Source of the DNA: Theocolax elegans
Taxonomy: Eukaryota > Arthropoda > Insecta > Hymenoptera > Cerocephalidae
Direction of reading: 5' to 3'
Length of the DNA: 64,000 nt
Assembly: GCA_026168455.1 (NCBI GenBank)
Contig: CM047428.1
Coordinates: forward strand, 86,694,594 to 86,758,593
A model generated the notes under the pieces. That model saw nothing but the letters and a program-made list of their open reading frames with translations, was not told where the DNA came from and made no database searches. Numbering within the stretch: the stretch's first letter is position 1; each line of letters opens with the position of its first letter. Positions 39,504 to 49,700 of the stretch are shown here, in pieces. The position numbers were made by a program, and so were the translations under genes.

Positions 39504-42500
39504 CCTCTATCACTATCTCTTTCTTTATTATCCTTTTTTGATTTTTATTACTGTTTGAAAAGCATACTTTCTCGACAAGTCGCTGCTTTTCAAGCTCGAG
39601 TTGTCACGCGTTTATGTACAACTTGTTTCACTGCGCTCTCTTGTTTTCTTTTTTTGTTTCCATTCTCTTTTTATCACTCCGCGTTTTGGATATTGCGTGC
39701 ACCACGTTTATATATGGTACTGATTCTATGTTGTTCGGTCTATTGACATTCTTCATTTTTCATATACTTTTTTAATTATTCGATTGAACATTTGTAACGG
39801 GCACTTGTAGCTATTTTAGTAGAGACCGTTGAGAGGTGGTAATATTTGAAAATGGCTGCTTCTCTGGTTTTACTGACTACGAAATGACCAGAAGTGTTGT
39901 TCCTCAATTTTTTTATGACTTTGGGTAGTTATTCGTCTTCCAAGGTACCGTTGAATATGTTACGTCTCAAAATAATCAACAATTTCAAATACATTCACTG
40001 TAACTGCAATTATACTACAGATATAAATACTTTTAATTCAATGTTTCAATAAACGATAATTTGTGAAGTAGGCATAGCTTGATTATAGTTAATACAAATC
40101 TATAAATTACTTCGAAATTTATCAATAAAATAACAATTGGAATAAAATTTCACGTAAGATTTATGTATTTAATTTCTTTTAATATTTTCTAGTAATAATT
40201 TGCCCATTTTTCCTAGTTTAGAGACAAAACAGATATTTTATAAGCTGTAAAAAATATATGAATCTTTTTAAATTATACTAAAGAACTAGGTACTTAAAAG
40301 AAAGTTCTGCGCGTTATAAATTAGCAATTGTTTAAAAAAAAACAATAAAATAAGAGCTGATGATGAGTTATAAAATAGTAATTTTTAATTCTAAATCATT
40401 AAAAATCTATAATTATTTCTTATATAAATATAAATGATTTTATCGAATTTGACGAGACGTATATCCATCATGGATCATCGAACGGTTATAAAATCTTCAA
40501 CCACGATGATGGAGACTGTGTCGATACTTTTAAAAAATGTCGACTCCAGCTCCATAGGTCAGAGGAGCGTAACCAAGCAAAAGTTTATCTCTCGTCGACG
40601 CTAATCGAATCTCTGATTGTAGTCAGCCCTTGGCACATCAGAGCCAAGAGTTACAGCATCCTCGAGGAGCTCAAAAGTCACGCAGCGCAAACGCTACACT
40701 CTGTTTGCGCAGTACAATCCATGTCTCTCTCCCTCTCTCTTTCTCTAAGCAACCATCCCGCTCTGCGTAGTAATTCAGCGGTGCATTCCCGACATCAAAG
40801 CGTGCCGTTGGATCTCATCTCTCTCTCTCTCTCTCTCTCTCACTCTCTCTTATGGAGCGTGTTGCATTTACGTTAACACACTCGCGCGTACGGCATTTAA
40901 CCCCCTTCCTTCGCGACCCTTGTTGATGCTGCTGCTTTACCCAGAGACGGACGGCTTTGTGGGTATTGGAGCTAAAAGTGGAACGAGGTATATAGTCGAG
41001 AACGATCGTTTATTCTTGTGGTAATACGGTGCTCTTTATACTTACTTACTTTCTTTTTTCTTTTTCTTCAAAGATTATTCCGGGAAAAGATTCCGCCGAT
41101 CTGCTTTACCGATCTGATGCTGGTATCGCGCCGAATGAATGTTCAATTCATTCTATTTTCAACGCGAGGAAAATCCATTTATACAGTATCAACTGTGACG
41201 TTAAATTGGAAATTATAAATAATGCAAGTAGATTTTTCATTGTTCTGAAGCTCATTTTAAAAGTGAACGGAGAATCAAATTCCTTTTACTTGTTCCGCGA
41301 ACCAATAACAATTCGATTATACCTGTAAACGTGTTTCTAATTAGTTTCAGAGCAACCTAAAATCTAGTCATTGTCAAAGAGAAATAGTAGTACTTAAATA
41401 GGTAACACCTGCAATTTTAATTAAGTTTGAAACAGTCTCATAAAAAAGAAAAATATTAAATCAAATCTTAATAATAAAAATTACACATATATTTGAATAA
41501 TATATTTATAAATTTCCGTTGATTTTTAATCGAACTGTCGATCGATTTTTTATCTTATTTTTCAGTAATATAAGCAAACATAATCTATGAACTGTTTGAA
41601 TTCTTGTTACCTACACCTTTCTTAGATTCTTCGGGTACTATTTTTAAGTTGAATAATCTCGAACAAAGGTTTTTGAAAAATTCGCATCCCAAATTTAAAT
41701 AACCAATTCTCTGTAAATCCCCGTGATCAATATAATTACCAGATAATTCGAGGAACCTCGAAACGCATGTTATACACATAGAACATTGATATTCGCGCAT
41801 CAAACGAAGTTTGTAAGAGCATTACACGCGAAGGAGGCGATGGAGTCAAAAGTGTTCGAGGAGGAGAAGGACATCGTCCTCGTCGCGAAATGTTTTCACC
41901 GAAAAGCAATATCCCTCGATTATATCTCCTCGGTTGAAGAAAGCCAATTTATACGAATAATGTAAATAACTTAGCCGAGCGGCCGCACTCCTAGTAGTAG
42001 TGGTAGAGCAGGGAGTGCACGTTGCATCCGGGTTTTCTTTACGCGTATACCCACGAACCACCACCCTCACTTTTCCTTCTGCAGAGCGAGTCAACGAGCT
42101 GTACCAAAGGCTCCCGGCTCTAACCGTGTAATTACCTCGTGAGGTGCACCTATACCGCGATAACACGCGTTTACCTTTACCCGCGCTAGCTCACCCCCAC
42201 ACACCTTCTATATACAATATAGGTATGTATATATACATATATACGCAACTTTCGTCGGTTCTTTCAGAAAGGTTATATTGGCTTATAATAGTCTCGTACA
42301 ACATTTTGATAATGCGTTACGTAATATAATACCTCCAGTAACTGCACTGCTTTATATTGTTATTAGCTTCCGCATTCAACTTTATATTACTCTCCTTTGA
42401 CTCCACGATTCAGGATATTGCGAGAAGCGATGCACCTTCAACTGCGATTCGTTTGACAAATTTATATTTTATATTATTAAAATATGAGTAATAAATAATA

Positions 42501-42991
42501 ATAAAATGATGATAACATTAATTAATAGTAACAATGACGTTGATGAAGATTTATTATTATTATATTTATATTATTTATTAATATTTATTGTTTTACTTAT
42601 TGTGATAATCAAACTTTTTGAATTTACCTTACGAATGAACGTGTCTTTCTGGAAGATTTTTTTTATTTTCGCGAAGACAATAAAAACTATCAATTTTTTT
42701 TATCAGAACAGATTATGAGGGATAGAGTGTAAATAATGCAATATTCCAGTATATATTTAACGATAACGTTAGAAAATTTGTTTAATCCAAACGATGTACA
42801 AGAATCAAGCGCGTGGAAAATGTTGAACGAAGTGAGAAACTTGGCGATTCTTGTGATAAGGTAACTAAATCCTCGAAAAGGATAAAAGATGGAAGGAAAA
42901 GCACGTGAAACGTGAAACGCGTCTCAGGTTTAGCCAAACTCTGAAATTCGTCGCGTAATCTCTTTGATACCTTCTTTATCTATTTATATAT
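38823..42991 (+). repeat. Tandem duplication, copy 2
   Basis: Second copy of the preceding unit, offset by 4171 bases at its start and 4163 at its end. Differences seen are nearly all one-base changes in homopolymer length (for example TTCCGAGG/TTCGAGG, GACAAAAACAG/GACAAAACAG, CATTTAAAAG/CATTTTAAAAG) plus microsatellite length. There are very few substitutions, such as GCGCAATG/GCGAAATG. This pattern fits either a very recent duplication or an assembly artefact. Confidence 0.93.
39445..39495. repeat. (CT)n microsatellite in duplication copy 2
   Basis: A shortened counterpart of the copy 1 tract. Length difference is usual for such a repeat. Confidence 0.95.
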
Positions 42992-43312
42992 ATCTATATA
43001 AGTAAACCTTACTTATTTCCTTTTTATATAATATCACGCTTTATGCAGGATTTTCTTTATTTGTCCTCACTGGCTTATTCTTATTTTTACACATATATCG
43101 AGACTATTAAATGCTAGATATACGTACGTTTTGTTAATTCTACCAACTTTTAGAAAACCATAAACGTCAGGTAACGCGAATTGAAAAAAGCCGTAAGCTC
43201 TTGAAAATTAATTATTTATAGCATGTCACGGACATCGTCTTGTGACTTAGGAAGTATTTGAGAAGGATGAAGTGAGCGATAAGACGCGTCGACTAATTTA
43301 ACCGGCGCATAG
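42992..43312. other. AT-rich noncoding DNA
   Basis: Between the duplication and the foldback element. Nothing recognised. Confidence 0.5.
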
Positions 43313-43654
43313 CATCGTTAAGAAGACGTCAAAGCTAACGATTTTATCGACATGTAGGAGTGACCGTTTTTTATTTTTATCAATAACTAAAAGAGTTAAT
43401 GAGGAATTTTGGCACCAGAGCGCCATTCCATACAGTACTACAAGTAATCTGTCAAATTTTGGTGCGAATTCATTGAGTAATTCGCAATAATTCGGTTACG
43501 TTGCATAAAAATTACTGTTTGACCCTATTCTTCGTAAATGCTCAATGGATTTACATCCAAGTTTTACAGATTACTTGTAGTACTGTATAGAATGGCGCTC
43601 TGATGCCAAAATTCCCCAAAAACTGGTTTAGTCGACGTCTTCTTATACTCGATG
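43313..43654. mobile_element. Foldback / MITE-like element
   Basis: A long imperfect inverted repeat. The best arms are 43401-43453 and 43570-43617: the left arm GGAATTTTGGCACCAGAGCG is mirrored on the right by CGCTCTGATGCCAAAATTCC, and both continue through CAGTACTACAAGTAATCTG. Weaker complementarity runs inward almost to the centre. It also extends outward to CATCG-TAAGAAGACGTC at about 43313, with an extra block of about 60 bases in the left arm. There is no coding capacity. A nonautonomous DNA transposon of the foldback type is the likely explanation. No clear target duplication was found. Confidence 0.7.
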
Positions 43655-43882
43655 GTTAGAGTAATCGCGTGCCACTTTTTTCACTCTTATCGTATTCCTC
43701 ATAAGTTACAAGCTATACCGAGTGAAATAAATACTTACGATACATGATATGGTATCGTCCAAATCGACAAAATTAGTGAATAAAAATTTCTGTACTCCAA
43801 TCTCTAAAGCATAGAAACCGATGAAAAAGTTTTAAAAAATAACTATTTCGGCTATTTAAACGGTAAACTTTTTTCATATAAT

Positions 43883-44146
43883 GTGCATACAAATAGTATA
43901 GTCAATAAAACTTTTGACATTCTAACCTCCGAAACACATAGAAACAGATCGATTACTTTTGAAGAACCATCCTTACCAGAAGATACCACGCTTGAGGTTA
44001 GATTTAATAAGCTAGATGTAATAAATATAGATTTTATTATAAAAACTAATGGATATTTCTGCCTGTTACACTGGTTGATTATCGATGGACGAGGTGCAGC
44101 GAATTACTATACTTTACGTCAACGAAGTAGAAAGAATAACAATTGA
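43883..44146 (+). other. Short unidentified open frame
   Basis: 87 codons open without an ATG start, ending at TGA 44144-44146, just left of the BEL element. Part reads fairly protein-like (TFEEPSLPEDTTLEVRFNKL). No splice acceptor or family is convincing. It may be a degraded exon or chance. Confidence 0.2.
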
Positions 44147-44263
44147 ATGCGACACCCTCCCCTATACCAGGCAAGTATATCTCATTCAATTTGCTATGAA
44201 AAATACAAAATTTATTAATTTCTTCATAATTATATAATAACTATAAGTTAATATTGAAGAAAA

Positions 44264-44268
44264 ATATC
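44264..44268 (+). repeat. Target-site duplication, left (ATATC)
   Basis: ATATC directly abuts the TG of the left LTR and recurs directly after the CA of the right LTR at 51042-51046. Five bases is typical for BEL/Pao integration. Confidence 0.92.
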
Positions 44269-44579
44269 TGTTGGACAAAAATAATTGGACAAACACGGAT
44301 TCATTCGCCGAATCCCCCACCCTACATCAGCAGCGCCCCCAAGAGGCAAAGGAATGGCGCGTTACCCCCCCATTTTTTCCTTCTCTTCATTACTACGACG
44401 GAGTCCGAACAGTGAGGACCCCCCGGAATAGAGTTTTCGTCACACATAAATTGTTGTATCTTTTGTTCAGTTTTGTTGATAAAGTTAATAAAGTTCACTA
44501 ACATTGTGCCAAGTTAATTTTTCTCAGTTTACCTACAAATCAAGTAAGTATGCATGATATCTTGTGAATACAAAAAACA
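44269..44579 (+). repeat. 5' LTR, 311 bp
   Basis: Begins TGTTGGACAAAAATAATTGG and ends ACAAAAAACA (TG...CA). It appears base-for-base identical to the right LTR. It includes an AATAAA at 44487-44492, a candidate polyadenylation signal. A TATA box and transcription start could not be fixed. The 76-codon frame seen in it has no ATG and is not a gene. Confidence 0.96.
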
Positions 44580-44581
44580 TT

Positions 44582-44600
44582 TGGTCCTTCGAGCCGGATT
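44582..44600 (+). promoter_or_regulatory. Primer binding site, tRNA-Tyr type
   Basis: Two bases after the LTR, TGGTCCTTCGAGCCGGATT is complementary to the 3' end of a tRNA with acceptor strand TCGAAGGA-CCA preceded by ATCCGGC. From memory this matches eukaryotic tRNA-Tyr, whose 5' end reads CCTTCGA. It primes minus-strand DNA synthesis. Confidence 0.85.
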
Positions 44601-44607
44601 ACCACGT

Positions 44608-44906
44608 GGCGGGCGGCTTCGCGCCAAAATGCGCATTTCGCTCCCCTCTTTTGCTGTGCGTTAAAAATGGCGGGCGGCTTCGCGCCAAAATGCGCATTCC
44701 GCCCCCCCTCTTTTGCTGTGCGTTAAAAATGGCGGGCGGCTTCGCGCCAAAATGCGCATTCCGCCCCCCCTCTTTTGCTGTGCGTTAAAAATGGCGGGCG
44801 GCTTCGCGCCAAAATGCGCATTCCGTCCCCCCTCTTTTGCTGTGCGTTAAAAATGGCGGGCGGCTTCGCGCCAAAATGCGCATTTCGCCCCCCTCTTTTC
44901 GCTGAG
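44608..44906 (+). repeat. 62-bp tandem repeats in the element leader, each a small upstream ORF
   Basis: Five units start at 44608, 44669, 44731, 44793 and 44855 (61-62 bases; the last is partial). Each holds GGCGGGCGGCTTCGCGCC, able to form a GC hairpin, and the palindrome AATGCGCATT. In units 2-4 the ATG at the unit edge (44667, 44729, 44791) is in strong context (AAAATGG) and opens a 19-codon frame, MAGGFAPKCAFRPPSFAVR in two of them, ending TAA two bases before the next ATG. The ATG at 44853 opens a longer frame to 45176. Unit 1 has ACGTGG in place of AATGG and so lacks the start. Repeat structure is seen directly; a translational role is inference. Confidence 0.93.
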
Positions 44907-45124
44907 CGGTCGCAACAACAGGGGGTCTCGCGCTTAAAGGGCGATGCTTGCCCCTCCTTTCATGGATCTGAGGACCCCCCTCCCCCTTTCTGCGACCAGG
45001 TTGGCCGAACACTCCAAACCGATAGTTTTATTTATTATTATACACAAATTAAAATTGCGTACCAGAACGCATGTTTGACGTCGACCCTTCAAGCCTTGGA
45101 AATCTCAGGGCCGTACAGTAGGGG

Positions 45125-45407
45125 TTCGAGATCGGGACGCTTCAAGCGTCGGGATCCGAGTCCAATTTTGCAATGACGAACAGTATGACTAGAGTCAGAT
45201 CGGGTCGAGCTTGACAACGGGATCTGACTCTTACTAAAACTAAGTAAGTTTGGATCGGGACGTTACATACGTCGGGATCCGGCTGCATGCGAAACGATGG
45301 CGCACGACCTCGGATCGGTACGCATCAGGCGTAGGGATCTGATGGAGGCAAGCGCATAAAATACCTCGTATACACATGGATCGGGACGCAGTCTGCGTCG
45401 GGATCCA
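45125..45407 (+). promoter_or_regulatory. Array of five similar hairpins in the gag leader
   Basis: Five inverted repeats spaced 60-66 bases apart lie at about 45125-45160, 45191-45231, 45252-45280, 45312-45340 and 45377-45407. The common plan is GATC, GG, a 3-6-bp inner stem, a loop, the complementary inner stem, GG, GATC. GATC pairs with GATC and the two GG pairs face each other as a 2x2 internal loop. Hairpin 4 has TACGC/GCGTA where hairpins 1 and 5 have GACGC/GCGTC, a compensatory pair. Hairpin 2 has an 11-bp perfect outer stem, AGAGTCAGATC with GATCTGACTCT. Position just before gag suggests genome packaging, dimerisation or translation control. Confidence 0.8.
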
Positions 45408-45438
45408 GTGAAATTTACGATCTGTAATCTTCCAGGAT

Positions 45439-46749
45439 ATGGCATCATCGATCCTTCGGGCTCAACAGGCCTTATCTAGGATCCTAAATCAAAAGGAGAC
45501 GGAGCTGGCTCAGAACACGTCGGAGCGATGGTCAGAGGGGAGGACAACGAGCATGCTTCAACTTTTGGAATCGTACTGGAGTGACTTCACGAGTAACCAC
45601 CTCCAATTGCTCCAAGATCCAGAACTGACGAACGATGCGTATTTCAAGGACGACAGCTATAGCACGGCCGAGGCTAGCTATATCAAGGCACGGGGCTATC
45701 TTTATGATTTGCAGCCGCACTGCGGACCTTCCTCCGAATGCTCCAAATCCGAAAACCCAACCGGGTCGAAGCGCAGCGCAATGAAGTTGCCGCGGGTACA
45801 GCTGGAGCTCTTCGACGGGTCAAGCGACAAATGGGAGGCCTTCCGTGATATGTTCTCGTCCTTAGTGCACGACGATCCCACGCTATCGAACGTGGAGAGA
45901 ATGTTTTATCTCAAAACCCATGTCACCGGGGAAGCAAAGCGATCCCTCGATCACCTCCAAGTCACCGAAACGAATTACAAAATTGCGTGGGAAACGCTTT
46001 TGTCTCGATATGACGAGCGCAGAATGCTTATACAAGGACACTTGAATGCTCTCATCAATCGACGCCCAATGAGATCGGAGTCGCGAAAGGAGCTCCTAAG
46101 CTTGGCTGATCATTTTGAGAGCCATCGAAACCAATTACTCGCTTTGGGCCGTCCTGTCAAAATGTGGGACGACTGGTTCACATGTTTAGCATCATCAGCA
46201 ATGGACCCAGTCACCAGACGAGCTTGGGAGGAGGAGCAGGCGGAGGACGATATTGACACGCCGCCCACATATGAAAAGCTGGTAAATTTTCTGAAACGCC
46301 GCAGTCGGTCTTTGAAATCGATCGAATCCAATCGCCCTTCGACCCCGTCGGCGTCTGTCCGATCTAGAAGGCTCGGAGCTTTTGCCACGAACTTGGACCC
46401 TCGATGCCCGATGTGTTCTCAAGCACACTCTATATGGCATTGCGATGCCTTTGAAAAACTTCAGCCCTCCGAACGCAAGCAAAAGGCGCTTCAATTCCGA
46501 CTCTGCTTCAACTGCCTGCGTGACGGTCACGCCGTCAGCACTTGCCCATCCTCGTTCTCATGTCGGACCTGCGCTCGGAGGCATCACTCTCTCATCCACG
46601 AAGCATCTCTGAAGCGCTCGGGACCCGCCTTTGACACTGAAATCCCGGCAAAGAAAGGCGCTCCGCGTACTGCGAAGGCGCGGACCTTCACCAGCTCTAC
46701 AGCCTTTGATGAAGCCGAATCAACGAGAGGAGAGTCATCGCAATTATGA
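45439..46749 (+). CDS. gag: BEL/Pao Gag
   Basis: 436 residues from a real ATG in good context (G at -3, G at +4) to TGA 46747-46749. The N-terminal part is helical. A DUF1759-type gag core covers about residues 115-285, with LELFDGSSDKWEAFRDMF and KTHVTGEAKRSLDHL. Three zinc-binding knuckles lie at the C-terminus: C323-x2-C326 with following His and Cys, the classic CCHC C356-x2-C359-x4-H364-x4-C369, and C375-x2-C378 with histidines. Gag forms the intracellular particle and its knuckles bind RNA. The stop is followed directly by pol in the same frame, so a minor share of product may read through. Confidence 0.95.
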   Translation: MASSILRAQQALSRILNQKETELAQNTSERWSEGRTTSMLQLLESYWSDFTSNHLQLLQDPELTNDAYFKDDSYSTAEASYIKARGYLYDLQPHCGPSSECSKSENPTGSKRSAMKLPRVQLELFDGSSDKWEAFRDMFSSLVHDDPTLSNVERMFYLKTHVTGEAKRSLDHLQVTETNYKIAWETLLSRYDERRMLIQGHLNALINRRPMRSESRKELLSLADHFESHRNQLLALGRPVKMWDDWFTCLASSAMDPVTRRAWEEEQAEDDIDTPPTYEKLVNFLKRRSRSLKSIESNRPSTPSASVRSRRLGAFATNLDPRCPMCSQAHSIWHCDAFEKLQPSERKQKALQFRLCFNCLRDGHAVSTCPSSFSCRTCARRHHSLIHEASLKRSGPAFDTEIPAKKGAPRTAKARTFTSSTAFDEAESTRGESSQL

Positions 46750-46752
46750 CTA
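46747..46752 (+). promoter_or_regulatory. Probable stop-codon readthrough site, UGA CUA
   Basis: Gag ends CAA TTA TGA and the next codon is CTA. UGA-CUA is a known efficient readthrough context, used by some alphaviruses and certain animal mRNAs. The frame stays open after it for 1305 codons. Five bases downstream, CAGTT (46754-46758) pairs perfectly with AACTG (46764-46768). CTGCC (46766-46770) could instead pair with GGCAG (46802-46806). Confidence 0.65.
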
Positions 46753-49700
46753 TCAGTTTTACCAACTGCCAGGGTGGTTGTAGGTGACGGGAGGTGTCGG
46801 CGGCAGGAGGTGCGAGCTCTATTGGATCCATGTTCCGACACCACACTAGTCTCCACCCCTTTGGCGCGAAAGCTGGGCAGCAAGCTCGAACGCATCAATA
46901 TGCTCGTGGCGGGCGTCTCTGGGGCCCCAATCAGCTCAGCCAGACTGCGCACTTTTATCTACTTACACGATCCCACCCAGCCGCAACCGCAGAGAATTGA
47001 GGTCTATGCGTTGCAAAGAATTGACATCATCACCCCTGCACAGGACATCGTGACCCCAGCCTTGCATGACATCGAGATCCACTATGCCGATCCGGAATTC
47101 CGAACACGGAAGCGAATTGATATCGTCCTAGGAGTGAATGTCTACAGCCAAATTCTACGAGCAGGAATGATACAAGGACCCTCCTTCGTCGTTCAGCAAA
47201 CCTGTTTTGGCTGGACCGTCACAGGAGCCTTCCCTGCAGCAAACAAATTTCTCAACGCCGCGTCCACAACAATGACCGAGTACCTGGAAAGAGATGACCA
47301 CGAAAAGCTTATAGAATTGGTACGACGATTTTGGGCTGTCGAGGATGTCCCAAAGGTCGTAAGGCCCTCGCGATCAGATGTCGCGAGCGAAGAAATATTC
47401 TCGCATCACAAACGGGATCAAAGCGGACGCTACGTTGTACCCCTCCTTGTTGATACTGACAAACTCTCCCTACTTGGAGAGAGTCTGTCCCAGGCGCAAC
47501 TGATGCTGTCATCGATGCACAAACGGATGCGGAAGGACCCAAGACTCGCGGAGGAATGCAAAAACTTCATGAAGGACTACATCAATCTGAACCACATGAG
47601 ACTTCTTGCCCCGGAGGAGCTCAAGGGATCCAACATCACGGCTAATTATCTTCCGTATCACGCGATATGGCAACGAGGTGATGAGGGGCCTAAACTACGA
47701 ATAGTTTTCAACGCGTCCCAACCAACCTCGACTGGGCATAGCCTTAATGATGTCCTGCTGTCCGGGCCAAAACTTCAAGGTGACCTGGCAGCCATTCTCA
47801 CCAGGTGGAGAAGACACCGCGTTGCATTCTGCGCTGACATCAGGATGATGTTTCGCCAGATAAGGATCGATCCACGACACGCTCACTTGCAGAGGATCGT
47901 ATGGGCCCCCTCCGAATACGAGCCAGTGTCTCATTATATTCTACAGACAGTCACGTATGGTGAGACTTGCGCACCCTATCTCGCTCTGCGAACCCTAAGA
48001 CAACTGTGTATCGACGATGGGGCGAGATTTCCAGAGGCAGTCGACGCTATACAAAACGCGTTGTACATGGACGACTTCCTGACCGGGGCAGATGACCTTC
48101 CCGCTGCCCGAGACCGTCGAGATCAACTAATTGGGCTCCTTTCGGCGGGCGGGTTCAACCTAAAGAAATGGGTATCGAACTGCTCAGAATTACTCGACGA
48201 GATACACCCAGACGACAGGCTGCGCCGAGAATGGCTTCAGTTTTCCGAAAGCCCTGTCAACGAACTGGGTGTGTCGTGGAACCCGATAGAAGATAGCCTG
48301 GTCTTCGTGCCTCCCCGAGCTGCAGCCGACGTCGAGCTGACGAAAAGAAGGGCATTAGCGGAACTGGCCAGAATTTTCGATCCTGCTGGCTGGTTGGCCC
48401 CCGTCACAGTCGTCGCCAAAATGATAATACAGGACCTTTGGCGTGGTCACTACGAATGGGACGACGCTATCCCACAACCATGGCTCGATAAATGGATGAG
48501 ATTCCGAAAGAGCATGAGCGACGTGAGTTCGCTACAGATTCCGCGATGGATCGGACAACTCCAAACGAGCCATCGCCAACTTCATGCATTCGCGGATGCA
48601 AGTCATAGGGCCATGGCGGCGACCGTCTACAGCCGCATTACCGACGCATCGGGGAAGGTCATCGTCAGATTGTTATTGGCTAAGACCAAACTTACCTCCG
48701 CGAGGGGGCTGCGCCCTCCTGTCAAAGGCGCGACCCGGATGACTATACCGAGACTCGAGCTAAGAGCGACTCTGCTCGCCTCAAAATTGCTGGAATTTGC
48801 AGCGATTCAACTCAAGGTTCCGTACCATGACTGTCATGCTTGGACAGATTCACGTGTGGCGCTACATTGGATACGATCGGAAGGGCCCGTAACGAATCAC
48901 CTTATAGAGAACTACATCTGTCACATCCAGGAAGTGGCCACAGGGGTCACCTGGCACCACGTTTCGACGACAGAAAATCCGGCAGACGTAGCTACCCGTG
49001 GGACGGATACGCACAACCTATCCAGAAACAGCCTCTGGTGGAATGGTCCTGATTGGCTTAAAGGGGCGCAAGAGAAATGGCCATCTAGGGACCCCCTTCT
49101 GGAATATGGCAGCCCGACCGAGACGGAAGTGACACGCTGCTTGGTGCAAACAATAGCCGAGATCAGCCACACTACGTATGGATTTTCTAACCTGGACATG
49201 CTGCTGCGCGTTATGACGCGGTGCCGACGGCTCTTTCTTGCGCGCCGATCAGCTACTGCGCCACCACCGCTCGCCCCCGTCACTGCAGACGACATGCATC
49301 GGGAATTCCTAACAGCAGTTCGACTTAGTCAAAAAAGTCATTTCTTGCGCGAAGCTGTGATTCTGCAGAAAGAAGGACATCTCAAATGCAATAAAGCCCT
49401 ACGACCGCTGAACGTATTCTTAGCCGATGACGGACTAATTCGAGTGGGGGGGCGTTTGGAACACTCAAACCTGAGCTTCGATGAGCGACATCCACCTATC
49501 CTCCACGGCAAGAGCGATCTTGCCAGACTTGTGATTAGATGGGCCCACGAAAAGAGCTTGCATGGTGGATTTCGAGTTACCTACGCTCGAGTACTCCAGA
49601 GAGCCTGGATTGTTGGCGGAAGGGTTGCTATAAAGGCTTTCACCCGGGGATGCGTCACCTGTGCTAGAGCAATGCCAAGACCGTCGCAGCAGATTATGGC

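Noticed and set aside
44775..45176. Leader frame as a separate retroelement gene
   Set aside because: It is the read-on of the last 62-base repeat into the hairpin region; low-complexity, and its path crosses the structured array. Treated as an upstream ORF.
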